64,000 nt of DNA, taken from the NCBI RefSeq assembly GCF_020782245.1, contig NZ_JAJGNP010000014.1:1-64000 (forward strand). Direction: 5' to 3'. Shown here piece by piece: positions 36,773 to 44,527 of this stretch. Positions within the stretch are counted from its first letter, which is position 1. Every line of letters begins with the position of its first letter. The position numbers and the translations under genes were made by a program. Under the pieces are notes generated by a model. It was not told the DNA's origin. It searched no databases and was given only the letters and a program-made list of their open reading frames with translations. This DNA is from Sphingobium soli (lineage in GTDB: Bacteria > Pseudomonadota > Alphaproteobacteria > Sphingomonadales > Sphingomonadaceae).

Positions 36773-36803
36773 AAAAAAAGGGGAGAGGCCGCAGCCCCTC
36801 CCC
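36773..36803 (-). terminator. Intrinsic terminator for the 36810-37037 gene
   Basis: On the minus strand GGGGAGGGGC, a four-base loop and GCCTCTCCCC form a 10-bp stem (one G-U pair), directly followed by seven T. It begins 7 nt after the stop of the minus-strand gene. Confidence 0.85.
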
Positions 36804-36809
36804 TATCGT

Positions 36810-37037
36810 TCAGAATTCGTCGATGATGCCGCCCGGCGCGGTGTAGACGATCCGGTCGATCATCGCCTGTCCGAGCGCGCCGTAGTCGCCCTCGTCAATG
36901 GCGAGGAACCCCAGCTCATCGTCCTCGACCACATGCTGGTCGAAGTAGCTGTGCATCGCGCGGCGCTCGGCATTGGCGACGGCGGCGAAGTAGGCGGCGT
37001 GCTGATCGGCGGCGGCGATGTTCGTGATCGTCTGCAT
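36810..37037 (-). CDS. Small hypothetical plasmid protein
   Basis: 75 residues starting MQTITNIAAADQHAAYFAAV, with GACAGGAGACGAAC before the ATG. Acidic and helical (YFDQHVVEDDELGFLAIDE). It has its own strong intrinsic terminator and a structured 5' leader carrying the 37141-37211 inverted repeat, so it looks like an independently transcribed gene. Function unknown. Confidence 0.65.
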   Translation of the reverse strand: MQTITNIAAADQHAAYFAAVANAERRAMHSYFDQHVVEDDELGFLAIDEGDYGALGQAMIDRIVYTAPGGIIDEF

Positions 37038-37140
37038 GTTCGTCTCCTGTCGTCTTGAATGACAGGGGAATGGCGTCGGGCGGGCGGGACCGTGTCAGGC
37101 CTCGCCGGCTTGCCGGCGACCGCAAAGCGGCGGTGGGGGT

Positions 37141-37211
37141 CACGATTTTCTTCGGCGGCCACCGTCGTTCGAGATTGATGCGCAGCGCCCGATCCGCCGA
37201 AGAAAATGGTG
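37141..37211. repeat. Inverted repeat in a structured leader, copy 1
   Basis: ATTTTCTTCGGCGG (37145-37158) pairs perfectly with CCGCCGAAGAAAAT (37194-37207); the pairing extends to 37141 and 37211 with one mismatch. A diverged copy of the surrounding ~130 nt is at about 39855-39985. It lies 5' (minus sense) of the 36810-37037 gene. The wider gap 37038-37362 has no supported gene. Confidence 0.65.
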
Positions 37212-37768
37212 GGGCCCCGCCGGGCTTGAGACGGTCTCGTCCGCCCGACAGAATGGGAAGACTGTGAGAGATTTTTCCTCTCGGGGAAGCGCCTCCGGCA
37301 AGGCGTAGCGGCGCGCGGACCGACGGGTCCGTGCGGCACGCGAGCGAGCCGGTGTCGTCACGATGAAACGCCGCCCCATCATGGCTTTTGCGAATTATGA
37401 GAACGGCGTGCACGGACCCTTCACCGATCTCGGCCAGCGGGCGGAGCGGATGGACAATCCACTGATCCGGGAGGGTGCTGGACAGGGCCGAAACGACTTC
37501 GCCTTGGTGTCACAGGAGGTCTGTGTTAGGCGCCGGATTGCGCTGCGAAGGCTGCGGCGCCGGGACTGGTAATCCCGTCGAGAAAGGCAGCTCGGTGTGA
37601 TCTCACGCCGGGGTGCCTGCGCACATGTCCAGGTGCCTTGGCACTAAAAGCGTAGGCGCATGTCTCGACGTGTTACCAGCCCCGGCTCCCGCGCACGGCG
37701 CGGGAGCTCTCCGGGGAGGAGCGACGGCCCGGAAGCTCGCGAGGATGGACCGCGCTCGAGGTAGCGAT

Positions 37769-37933
37769 ATGGACCTCTCGGAGACGGACCCGACGGTGAC
37801 ACGGGCGCTTGCGCTGGCATTGATGCGGCAGGCCAAAGAGTATCTGGCGGCGACAAACGATGTCGATGCCGCCGACCAATTGCAGCGCGCGATCGATACC
37901 CTGCTGACACCGCGAACGCCGGTCGCGGCATAG
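37769..37933 (+). CDS. Small hypothetical protein
   Basis: 54 residues from an ATG at 37769, starting MDLSETDPTVTRALALALMR and ending in a helical, DAADQLQRAID-containing tail. The frame is open to 37613, but that part is low-quality coding over a GC hairpin (GCTCCCGCGC/GCGCGGGAGC, about 37685-37707). The 196 nt before 37769 hold no other gene. Conserved-looking helix composition, function unknown. Confidence 0.5.
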   Translation: MDLSETDPTVTRALALALMRQAKEYLAATNDVDAADQLQRAIDTLLTPRTPVAA

Positions 37934-38005
37934 GCTCGCAGCGGCATTGCGGGGCGCGCCGCGCGCGGCGACGCGCCCCTTCGCGACGTCTGGTCCGGGC
38001 GGAGG

Positions 38006-38584
38006 CTATGCCCATTCCAGACGGGAACTGTCGTCAAGATCTCCGGTCGCGATCAGGCGGTCGAGCCGGGACAGGTATGGGGCTGCACCCTGCGCTTCGA
38101 CGCTGCGCCGGATCGCGGGATCAGCGAGGCGGGCACGGACATTGTCGACCGGGATTTCGCCGACGCTCTCCGGTCGCAGTCCAAGCCCTTCGAGCAGCGC
38201 GAACGCATTCTGATAGGCCAGATCGAGTTCGAGGCCGAGATCGGAGGTCAGCCCGACCGACAGGGTGATCGGGCCAGTGTCGCCCTCGCGATAGACGCTG
38301 ACCCGGCGGCCGCGAAACTGGGCCTCATCCAGCACCGTGATGACATCGGTCTGATAGTCGAAGATGCGTGCGATGCTGGCGAGCGCCAGCGGGCAGACAC
38401 GCGCCTCGAACCGATAGGAGAGATAGTCGTCCTCCGCGAAATCCGGATCCAGCAGGGTCATGTCGAGACGCTCGCCTTGGCCGCGCAGAAATTCCCGGAA
38501 GGCGGCGAGCTGGCGGGCGTTGATGACGGCGGTCTGGCGTTCCTGATGGTCGGCCGATGTGGTGATGCGAAACACAATGGACAT
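38006..38584 (-). CDS. Hypothetical plasmid protein, 192 aa
   Basis: Starts MSIVFRITTSADHQERQTAV with GGGAGGACGAG before the ATG at 38584. Mixed α/β, no membrane segment or signal peptide. The open frame continues to 39040 through the neighbouring gene in another frame, but codon content and binding site favour 38584. Same strand as and downstream of the DUF2493 gene, but separated from it by a terminator, so transcribed on its own. Family not recognised. Confidence 0.7.
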   Translation of the reverse strand: MSIVFRITTSADHQERQTAVINARQLAAFREFLRGQGERLDMTLLDPDFAEDDYLSYRFEARVCPLALASIARIFDYQTDVITVLDEAQFRGRRVSVYREGDTGPITLSVGLTSDLGLELDLAYQNAFALLEGLGLRPESVGEIPVDNVRARLADPAIRRSVEAQGAAPYLSRLDRLIATGDLDDSSRLEWA

Positions 38585-38745
38585 CTCGTCCTCCCTTGCT
38601 GAACGCAGCACCCGTCCCTTCTCCCCTCTGGCCGCCTGGCGGGGCGAAGTCGGTGCGAATGGTGGCCATTGCGCGAGCGCGCCAGCGCTCAGTCCCCCGC
38701 GGCGCGAAGGGGCTCGATGCCCCTGAGCGCCGCATGTCCCCGCAG

Positions 38746-38785
38746 AAAAAGATGGAGAGGCCCCGGCCGAAGCCGGAGCCCCTCC
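38746..38785 (-). terminator. Intrinsic terminator after the DUF2493 gene
   Basis: On the minus strand a 14-bp stem (38772-38785 with 38754-38767, one A-C mismatch) closes on a TTCG tetraloop and is followed after three bases by five T. It starts 10 nt past the stop codon. Confidence 0.85.
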
Positions 38786-38795
38786 AAGCGAGCAC

Positions 38796-39770
38796 TCACG
38801 CGCTGCGCTGGGTGCGCTGGTGCGCGAGGCGGACGATGTGCAGCGGCACCCCCGCCTGCCGCAGCTTCTGGGCGAGGTTCTGCTGGATGCCCGAGCCTTC
38901 GCAGATGACGGCTTCCACCGGCTTGAGACCGAGAATGCGGTCATTGCGGACGAAGGCGGCGCGGTTGCCCTGACTGCGATCGAGGCGGAACTGGATGACC
39001 TTGACGCCGCGCGATGCCGCCCATGCGTGCGCCACGGCATCGCAGCCCTTCGCTTGCGCGGTGGTCGCGAGGATCAGCTCCGGGATGCGTGCCTTGATGC
39101 TGTCGAGACCGTTCCAGAGCAGGTCCACGTCCTCCCACACCTGACCACCGGAGAACGCCACGACCGGGCCTTCGGGGGCGAACTGCTCGCGGCGCTCCCG
39201 GGCTTTCGAGGCAAGATAGTCGCGGGCCTCGATCATCGATGCGGTAAGCGCGCTGGAAACCCGGCTTCCCCGCACCGGCGAGAAGGGCTTGCCGGTTTCG
39301 ACCCGATAGACCTCGGCGGCATGGTCGCGCATGCATTCCATCGCCTCGCGGCAACCCTGGAGGGTCTGGCAGAGGAGCTGGGTGTCTTCGAGTTCGGTCG
39401 CGTAGATCTCGGACGGATCATAGCTGCGTGCGAGATCGCCGAGCTTCTTGGCGGCGTCATCCTCGCGGCCCTCGATACGCTTCGCCACGACATGGAAGCT
39501 GTTGGCGAAACCCCACGCCAGATCGGCCGCAAACGGCTCCATGCGGGTGTCGCGCAGCACGTCGAACATGGTCTGCATCATCATCTCGGTGGCGGCCCGC
39601 ACCTGCTCGGGATCGGGCATGTCAAGTGCTTCGGGCGCTTCGACGATGCTGAGCTTGGCCATCTCGCTATGTTCGATGAACGCGCCCTCGTAGGTCTGGG
39701 TCAGTCCGTCATTTTCACGCGACGCGGCGACGAAGCTGGCAAGGTCGGCGAAATTGTTGAAAGAAGTCAT
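38796..39770 (-). CDS. DUF2493 (SLOG-superfamily) plasmid protein
   Basis: 324 residues. The C-terminal ~120 match DUF2493, a YpsA-like SLOG Rossmann fold thought to bind nucleotide or nucleotide-derived ligands: VVAFSGGQVWEDVDLLWNGL, then TTAQAKGCDAVAHAWAASRG and ICEGSGIQQNLAQKLRQAGV. The N-terminal ~200 residues are helical. Common on alphaproteobacterial plasmids; biological role unknown. Followed by a strong intrinsic terminator. Confidence 0.8.
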   Translation of the reverse strand: MTSFNNFADLASFVAASRENDGLTQTYEGAFIEHSEMAKLSIVEAPEALDMPDPEQVRAATEMMMQTMFDVLRDTRMEPFAADLAWGFANSFHVVAKRIEGREDDAAKKLGDLARSYDPSEIYATELEDTQLLCQTLQGCREAMECMRDHAAEVYRVETGKPFSPVRGSRVSSALTASMIEARDYLASKARERREQFAPEGPVVAFSGGQVWEDVDLLWNGLDSIKARIPELILATTAQAKGCDAVAHAWAASRGVKVIQFRLDRSQGNRAAFVRNDRILGLKPVEAVICEGSGIQQNLAQKLRQAGVPLHIVRLAHQRTQRSA

Positions 39771-39900
39771 AAAAGCCTCCGAACAAGTCGATCTCTCATC
39801 CGGGATTGGATGAAAGATGAAATCTCATCGGATGGGCCGACGGGGCTTTGTCAGGGACGCGGGGACAAGTCCCCGCGCCGCCTCGGCGGGGCGTGGGGGA

Positions 39901-39950
39901 ACCGATTTTCTTGGGGCCAGAGCGCAGCGACGGTCCCGGGAAAATTGGGG
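39901..39950. repeat. Inverted repeat in a structured leader, copy 2
   Basis: CCGATTTTCTTGGGGCC (39902-39918) pairs imperfectly with GGTCCCGGGAAAATTGG (39932-39948; several G-U pairs). Sequence, spacing to a CTTGAGA on the right and flanking GC hairpins resemble the copy at 37141-37211. It lies 5' (minus sense) of the DUF2493 gene. The rest of the gap 39771-40282 holds candidate RNA copy 2 and no gene. Confidence 0.55.
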
Positions 39951-40129
39951 GGACCGCGCATCCTTGAGAAAGCCCCCCAAGGCACATCACACTACGGCGA
40001 TGAAGCTTGTCTGATACCGAGATGTTAGAGAGAGAATTGGATTTGCCCCGGCCGCGCGGCGGCCGGGTTAACAGCAAATCGCTCCATACTGTCCCAGGAG
40101 AAACCCCCTCCCCATCACCCCCGCAAGGT

Positions 40130-40236
40130 GATCGTAACCCGGCAGGGCGGAGACGCGGCAAGGCCGTGGCTCCGGGAGCCGCAGGCGAGTAGAGCGCCGG
40201 TCCCGGCCTGAGCCTGTCGAAGGGCCGGGATGCGCC
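40130..40236 (+). ncRNA. Candidate structured RNA, copy 2
   Basis: Same architecture as 36263-36388. CGGAG (40148-40152) pairs with CTCCG (40170-40174); inside, AC, stem GCGGC/GCCGT, GG. Then GCGAGTAGAGC and a final hairpin TCCCGGCC (40201-40208) with GGCCGGGA (40223-40230), followed by TGCGCC. Relative to copy 1 one inner pair changes from A-U to C-G, and the final stem is different but fully paired. The middle variable stem is absent. The loop of the last hairpin (CTGAGCCTGTCGAAGG) resembles repetitive palindromic units common in sphingomonads. Gene 40283 follows by 46 nt. Confidence 0.5.
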
Positions 40237-40282
40237 AAATGATCGAGCACCGACGCCGCAGGCAATGTTGAAGGAATGAAGA

Positions 40283-40639
40283 GTGAAGGCCCAGATTCAG
40301 GCGAACTATGAGGAGCGTCTATCGCGATATGCTGCACTGTTGCATGGCAATGAGCCACCGGGGCTGGTGGCGAAACTCGCCGTCTATCAGCAGCTCCTGC
40401 GGCAACGTGATATTCATGGCGACCGCCTGTGGCAGATCGAGCCGATCCTCTATCCGCTGGCGGAGCAGGACGTGATCGCGCTGGTGAACAGCGTGATCAA
40501 GGTCGTCACCGATCAGGAGTGGAAGCTCCGGGATGGGGCGAGCTTCCATGTCGGCGAGTTCTACGCGATCGGCGTCGAGAACATGGTCCACAACCTCGAG
40601 ACGGGGCGACGCGCGAACTTCCCGGGCCAGTTGAGCTGA
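40283..40639 (+). CDS. Hypothetical plasmid protein, 118 aa
   Basis: GTG start after GGAATGAAGA. Helical, soluble, starting MKAQIQANYEERLSRYAALL. Convergent with ssb; the two share a GC hairpin terminator. Preceded by candidate RNA copy 2, as the coiled-coil gene is by copy 1. Family not recognised. Confidence 0.7.
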   Translation: MKAQIQANYEERLSRYAALLHGNEPPGLVAKLAVYQQLLRQRDIHGDRLWQIEPILYPLAEQDVIALVNSVIKVVTDQEWKLRDGASFHVGEFYAIGVENMVHNLETGRRANFPGQLS

Positions 40640-40642
40640 AGG

Positions 40643-40662
40643 GCGGCGCCCGCAGGCGCCGC
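40643..40662. terminator. Shared GC hairpin between convergent genes
   Basis: GCGGCGCC (40643-40650), loop CGCA, GGCGCCGC (40655-40662). It fills the 32-nt gap between the stops of the 118-aa gene and ssb. No strong T-run on either side, so termination in both directions is plausible but not proven. Confidence 0.6.
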
Positions 40663-40671
40663 TCTACCGGG

Positions 40672-40992
40672 TCAGAAGAAGTCGATCTTGTCGGCGATGA
40701 TCTCGCAGCCGTACCGGGTGACTCCGTCGCGATCCTCCCAACTCGAATAGTGCAGCCGGCCGGTGATGGCGACGACATCGCCCTTCTTGCGCGAGGCGCC
40801 GGCCTTGCCGAGGCCGTTGAAGCAGGTGACCTTGTGGAACTCTGTCTCTTTGGCGGTGTAGCCGGTGGCGTCGTCGACATAGGTCTTGCCGTCCCTGAGC
40901 TTCACGCGATCGGTCGCGACAATGAGGGTGGTGACGGCGCCGCGGGTCTCGGGGTCCTTGGCGACGCGGCCGGCGAGATTGACGTTGTTCAT
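40672..40992 (-). CDS. ssb: Single-stranded DNA-binding protein, plasmid type
   Basis: 106 residues from the ATG at 40992 (AACGAGGAGCACTACC before it), starting MNNVNLAGRVAKDPETRGAV. OB-fold features are seen: FHKVTCFNGLGKAGASRKKG, then VVAITGRLHYSSWEDRDG. It has only the OB domain, lacking the acidic C-terminal tip of chromosomal SSB. Plasmid SSBs protect transferred single strands and can damp the SOS response in the recipient. Confidence 0.85.
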   Translation of the reverse strand: MNNVNLAGRVAKDPETRGAVTTLIVATDRVKLRDGKTYVDDATGYTAKETEFHKVTCFNGLGKAGASRKKGDVVAITGRLHYSSWEDRDGVTRYGCEIIADKIDFF

Positions 40993-41391
40993 GGTAGTGC
41001 TCCTCGTTGGGTCCAGCGGCCTTCCCGCCGGTGACACCGAAGAGCGGCGTGCGGAGAGGGTCCGCACCGTAGCGTCAGCGGAGGGGAACCCCTGGAGGGA
41101 GTTGGCGCGGGCAGCCGCGAAGCGGCAACACGGGCGACCGGATGGGGTTGCGGGACGTCTTCGTCTCGCCGCAGGTGTCAGGAACAGGCGAAGGAAGGCT
41201 GCTGGCCGCGGCGGGGCTCTACCCGATGGACGATCGCGCGGCGCGCTGCTCTTGACCCCGGCGCCGGCGGCGGAGCGCCCTCAGGAGTTCGTGCTCAGCA
41301 ATCGGTCACGGGCAAGCCCGTTCGGCGAGGCCCGCTAGACGCAGCGATCGGGATTGAGGGCAGAGCCTCGTATTGCTCGGCCTCGGCGGCC
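40993..41391. other. Intergenic region with no supported gene
   Basis: About 400 nt of very GC-rich DNA. It holds the ssb leader with a GTGCGGA/TCCGCAC hairpin (about 41048-41065) and several short hairpins such as AGGGGAACCCCT. The open frame 40886-41338 across it overlaps ssb on the other strand and looks like a shadow. Confidence 0.5.
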
Positions 41392-41583
41392 TCAGGCGCG
41401 AAATGGCAGACGGAGTTTCGCGCGGCGGGACCTTTCGCGCGCGGTATCATGCTCATCAGCCCATCGGTCGGCGGCGATCTCTTCGTCCGTAGGTCGCGCG
41501 CCCGCGAGATCGGCCCGCTGCTTGTCGCTCAAGGTCTCGGCCGTGCTCACCGCCCGATTGCCGTGCCGCTGGTTCGTTCCCAT
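41392..41583 (-). CDS. Small hydrophilic hypothetical protein
   Basis: 63 residues, GGAGTGAGA before the ATG. Very polar, with alternating basic and acidic residues (ADRWADEHDTARERSRRAKL). It follows the PemK-like toxin gene by 65 nt on the same strand. Function unknown. Confidence 0.5.
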   Translation of the reverse strand: MGTNQRHGNRAVSTAETLSDKQRADLAGARPTDEEIAADRWADEHDTARERSRRAKLRLPFRA

Positions 41584-41648
41584 GTGTTCTCACTCCGAAG
41601 TCGCGATGATCCGCGCCGCGTGGCAAATGCGGGCGCGGCCGATACTGG

Positions 41649-42086
41649 TCAGGAGGTACGCTTGACCTGCGTGACCTTGCCGGCGTCGTAGGCGGCGAGC
41701 CAGCGGGTGCGGATGGTTTCGTAGAAGGCGGTTGGAAGCTGACCGTATGCAACCTCGCCCAATGGATCTCCGGGCACCGTCCGAAGATCGGGCCCGGGCC
41801 ATTGAAAATAGTTGAGCTCCGTGAGGACGACCCACGAGCGATCATCATCGAGCCCGAGACGAACCTTCGTCGCGTGCGGAATTTCAACGGCAAGGCTCGT
41901 GTCGGACGGCGGCGTATGGGTCACTGGCAGGATGGTGACCATCTTGGCGCCTGCCTTATTTGTCGTCGCGAGCAGCACGGCGCAGGGACGGTCTTTGCTG
42001 CCTTCTTCGTGACCTGCCTTTGCTTCATGGCTCCAGAGATACGAGTAGCGAATTACGAGGCCGGGAACTGGATCGGGAATTTGCAC
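41649..42086 (-). CDS. PemK/MazF-like type II toxin
   Basis: 145 residues with family features of the MazF/PemK endoribonuclease fold: DRPCAVLLATTNKAGAK, ILPVTHTPPSD, and SWVVLTELNYFQWPGPDLR. It lies 3 nt downstream of a Phd/YefM-like antitoxin gene, completing a type II toxin-antitoxin pair. Likely role: mRNA cleavage on antitoxin loss, stabilising the plasmid. Confidence 0.78.
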   Translation of the reverse strand: MQIPDPVPGLVIRYSYLWSHEAKAGHEEGSKDRPCAVLLATTNKAGAKMVTILPVTHTPPSDTSLAVEIPHATKVRLGLDDDRSWVVLTELNYFQWPGPDLRTVPGDPLGEVAYGQLPTAFYETIRTRWLAAYDAGKVTQVKRTS

Positions 42087-42089
42087 TCG

Positions 42090-42350
42090 TCAGGACTCGA
42101 CCTCGTGATCGAAGGCAGCGGCTTCTGCCGGCGCTCGCGCCGCTCGAACCCCCTCCACGATTTCCTCCGGCACGTCAGTCAACGTGAAGACCTCGCGATC
42201 GCGCCGCTTGAGCCGCTGATATTCGGCGGCCGACATCAACACGAGGCTATCGTGGCCATGATGCGTGATGGTAAGGGGCGCAACCAGCGCCTGGCGGCTG
42301 ATGCGGCCGAAGGCCTTTGACGCCTCAACGGAACTGACAGTCTGGGGCAT
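42090..42350 (-). CDS. Phd/YefM-family antitoxin
   Basis: 86 residues. N-terminal DNA-binding half (VSSVEASKAFGRISRQALVA, then PLTITHHGHDSLVLMSAAEY) is typical of Phd/YefM. The C-terminus is acidic and likely binds the toxin. It precedes the toxin gene, as usual, and lies next to a palindromic operator at 42364-42387. Confidence 0.82.
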   Translation of the reverse strand: MPQTVSSVEASKAFGRISRQALVAPLTITHHGHDSLVLMSAAEYQRLKRRDREVFTLTDVPEEIVEGVRAARAPAEAAAFDHEVES

Positions 42351-42363
42351 GGTGATTCTCCTG

Positions 42364-42387
42364 TCCGGAAAGTACGGAGTTTCCGGA
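42364..42387. promoter_or_regulatory. Probable autoregulatory operator of the toxin-antitoxin module
   Basis: TCCGGAAA (42364-42371) and TTTCCGGA (42380-42387) form a palindrome with TACGGA in the centre, so a TNCGGA hexamer recurs every 9 bp. It sits 14 nt before the antitoxin ATG, overlapping the expected promoter. Confidence 0.72.
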
Positions 42388-42456
42388 TAAATTTCAAGTC
42401 CTCTCTGTCGCGCGCGCGAGGACGATAGCTGAGGACACGGTCACAGGGAAACGAAG

Positions 42457-42492
42457 GCAGGGCCCGCTTGCCGTGAGGCAAACGAGCCCTGC
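42457..42492 (-). terminator. Terminator-like hairpin after the DUF736 gene
   Basis: 16-base arms 42457-42472 and 42477-42492 pair with two mismatches or wobbles around a four-base loop. On the minus strand it is followed by CTTCGTTTCCC. A second GC palindrome lies between it and the DUF736 stop. Confidence 0.7.
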
Positions 42493-42540
42493 GGGGTTGC
42501 CGCGCGCCGGAGGGACGCGCGCGGCAGGGAGAGAGGATCG

Positions 42541-43053
42541 TCAGTCGGCCATCTCGGGCGTGCGGCGACGGCGGCCATTGCCCTGCGCGGGCTCGCCGCC
42601 GAACGCGCCCTCGGCCGAGGATTCACCCAGGCCATCCGTACCGGCGAGGCCGTTCGGCTTGGCCGGCTCGTCCGCACCGGGCAGCGGCGGCAGGCTGTCG
42701 TCGGCCGGGGCGGTGTCGGTCGGCGCATCGCGGCGGCGGTTGGGACGCGACCAGACGATGTTGTACGAGCCGTCGTCCTGACGGAACGCCGAGATGTAGA
42801 GCGGCTTGTCGAGGCTGGGATCCTCGATCTTGCCGTTGAGGAACATTTCGCCGGTCGCATTGGACGCCAGCTCGAACAGTGAGCCGACCTGGACCCACTG
42901 GCGTGCCGCCGAGAGCGCGAGGATCTCGAACTTGGGCGCACGCGGATTGGCGGAATGGACGGTGCGAAGGGCGATGACGATCGCGACCGTGAGCGTCGAG
43001 ATTTTGCCGGTGTAGGTGCCGCTGGCGTTCTGGGTGATGGTGCCGATGTTCAT
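42541..43053 (-). CDS. DUF736 plasmid protein
   Basis: 170 residues from the ATG at 43053 (CAGGAGACTTCCC before it). Residues 1-100 match DUF736: MNIGTITQNASGTYTGKIST, then FEILALSAARQWVQVGSLF. The C-terminal 70 residues are proline-, glycine- and acid-rich and probably disordered. Typical neighbour of conjugation and maintenance genes on alphaproteobacterial plasmids; function unknown. Confidence 0.85.
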   Translation of the reverse strand: MNIGTITQNASGTYTGKISTLTVAIVIALRTVHSANPRAPKFEILALSAARQWVQVGSLFELASNATGEMFLNGKIEDPSLDKPLYISAFRQDDGSYNIVWSRPNRRRDAPTDTAPADDSLPPLPGADEPAKPNGLAGTDGLGESSAEGAFGGEPAQGNGRRRRTPEMAD

Positions 43054-43216
43054 GGGAAGTCTCCTGAGAAAGTGCGCTCGAACCCCTTGTCCGAACACCT
43101 TCTCTCACCCGCTCCTCTCCTCGGCCGTTCGGCCGAGTAAGGCGCGCCAGCGCCGCTCCGACGCGCCACTTCGGCGCCGTCGGGTACTTCAGGGCCTCGC
43201 AATCACGCGATGCGTG

Positions 43217-43537
43217 TCAAGTCTGGGGAGCGCTTGCCGATGGCCGCCACAGGGCAATGACATCCTGCATCTCTTCGGCGAAACCGAGACCGTCGATATA
43301 GACGGCGCCGCGGTCGTTCTGGCCGAGAAAGCCGATCACGCTCGTGATGTCGTTTGCCACGTCGATGTCGAGGCCGAACATGTCGGCGATCTCGAATTGA
43401 CCAAGCTCCGGGTCATTCCACCAGGCCATCAGAAAGTTCGCGACGCGGCGCGCCTGCCCGGTGTCGCCCATGGCGAGCGGGATAAGCCGTGTCAGCGCCG
43501 CACGGGCGGAATCATAATCTGTCGGTACGGACGTCAT
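43217..43537 (-). CDS. Hypothetical protein, possibly DUF7673-like
   Basis: 106 residues starting MTSVPTDYDSARAALTRLIP, with LAMGDTGQARRVANFLMAWW as the most conserved-looking block. It resembles a small plasmid/phage helical family I recall as DUF7673, but I could not check. Start chosen at 43537; the frame is open further but overlaps the upstream gene. Confidence 0.65.
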   Translation of the reverse strand: MTSVPTDYDSARAALTRLIPLAMGDTGQARRVANFLMAWWNDPELGQFEIADMFGLDIDVANDITSVIGFLGQNDRGAVYIDGLGFAEEMQDVIALWRPSASAPQT

Positions 43538-43610
43538 CGGTTTTCTCCGCGCGCAGAGGGTATCGAGGCGACACCCGGGCGCAAGCGTTTCTGCCTCGAA
43601 CGGCCCGATC

Positions 43611-43940
43611 CTAATGAATCGAGCCGAACAGCCGCCGCTTGACCTCGGCCTGGTGCCGGCCATCCTTCTCGCCGATCGTCGCGGTCATGTCGGCGAGGAG
43701 CTGTTCGGCAAGCCTCGGCGGGATTTCCGCATAGGGCGTGATAACGGCGATCGCGGCCTCGGGCGTGGGAAGCTCGCCCGGTTCCGTGCCCCGCCAGATC
43801 AGCGCTTCCCCTTCATCGGGCTCATCATCGGTGCGAAAGCACACCTGAGCATAATAGGTCTGGAGCGGTCGGTCCCAGCCTACCGCCGCGCAGATGACGT
43901 CGGGATGGCCGGCCTTGGGCGGGAGAATGTGCCTGCTCAT
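43611..43940 (-). CDS. Hypothetical plasmid protein, 109 aa
   Basis: Starts MSRHILPPKAGHPDVICAAV. Contains WDRPLQTYYAQVCFRTDDEP, which suggests a small β-sheet domain, and an acidic middle. Overlaps the upstream 68-aa gene by 4 nt (ATGA), so translationally coupled. Function unknown. Confidence 0.7.
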   Translation of the reverse strand: MSRHILPPKAGHPDVICAAVGWDRPLQTYYAQVCFRTDDEPDEGEALIWRGTEPGELPTPEAAIAVITPYAEIPPRLAEQLLADMTATIGEKDGRHQAEVKRRLFGSIH

Positions 43941-44143
43941 GCGTGTGTCCTCCGCATTCTGTGCGCGACGTGCCGCGCGGCGCCTTCGGCGCTGTTGATG
44001 GCCTGACCTGCTGCCGATGCCGCGCGGCGCGCGCCCGCCCTGCGCAGCAGGTTACGGGCTTCGCGCAGGCGTTCAACGGCAATCGCAATGGCTTGTCCGT
44101 CCTCGGACGTCGCGGGTGTGATGCGGCGCAAGATTACCTCCAT
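43937..44143 (-). CDS. Small Ala/Arg-rich helical protein
   Basis: 68 residues, starting MEVILRRITPATSEDGQAIA, the rest an alanine- and arginine-rich helix (REARNLLRRAGARRAASAAG). ATGA overlap with the downstream gene supports it as real. Function unknown; the basic helix may contact nucleic acid. Confidence 0.55.
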   Translation of the reverse strand: MEVILRRITPATSEDGQAIAIAVERLREARNLLRRAGARRAASAAGQAINSAEGAARHVAHRMRRTHA

Positions 44144-44176
44144 TTTGGTTGGAAATTGGCGAGGCGACTGATCGGC

Positions 44177-44527
44177 TCAATCGTCGCAGGGGAGCATGAT
44201 CGTCAGGACACGGACGGTCACCGCGGCGTCGGCAGGATCTTCCGAGCCCCATTCGAGCGAGGGATCGTAATAATCGATGCGAAAGCAGACGATGTGACCC
44301 TCGAGCTCGAACTGCCCGTAGTTGCGTTCCGGGCCGTCATCAGGCTTGAATTCGTAGCGCCGGACGGCCGCGAGTACCGCGGCCTGGGCGACGGCTTCGC
44401 TGACGATGCGGTCGCCGCCTGCCAATGTGGCGAGACAGGTCGCCGTCATCACGATCCGCGCGTTTCGATCGAGGCCGAGCCGCACGCGGTCATTGAGCTC
44501 GGCGATCCGGGATATGGTGCTGGTCAT
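44177..44527 (-). CDS. DUF3768 protein
   Basis: 116 residues from the ATG at 44527. Family pattern seen: RIAELNDRVRLGLDRNARIV at the N-terminus and FRIDYYDPSLEWGSEDPADA near the C-terminus, ending VTVRVLTIMLP. Common plasmid family of unknown role. The ATG overlaps the stop of the interrupted PP-loop gene upstream by 4 nt. Confidence 0.85.
   Translation of the reverse strand: MTSTISRIAELNDRVRLGLDRNARIVMTATCLATLAGGDRIVSEAVAQAAVLAAVRRYEFKPDDGPERNYGQFELEGHIVCFRIDYYDPSLEWGSEDPADAAVTVRVLTIMLPCDD

Noticed and set aside
37363-37572. 69-codon plus-strand frame
   Set aside because: No clear binding site, low-quality composition with an Arg-rich tail, and it lies in a structured intergenic region.
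40886-41338. 150-codon plus-strand frame across the ssb leader
   Set aside because: Overlaps ssb on the opposite strand and is Arg/Ala-rich; no start signal.
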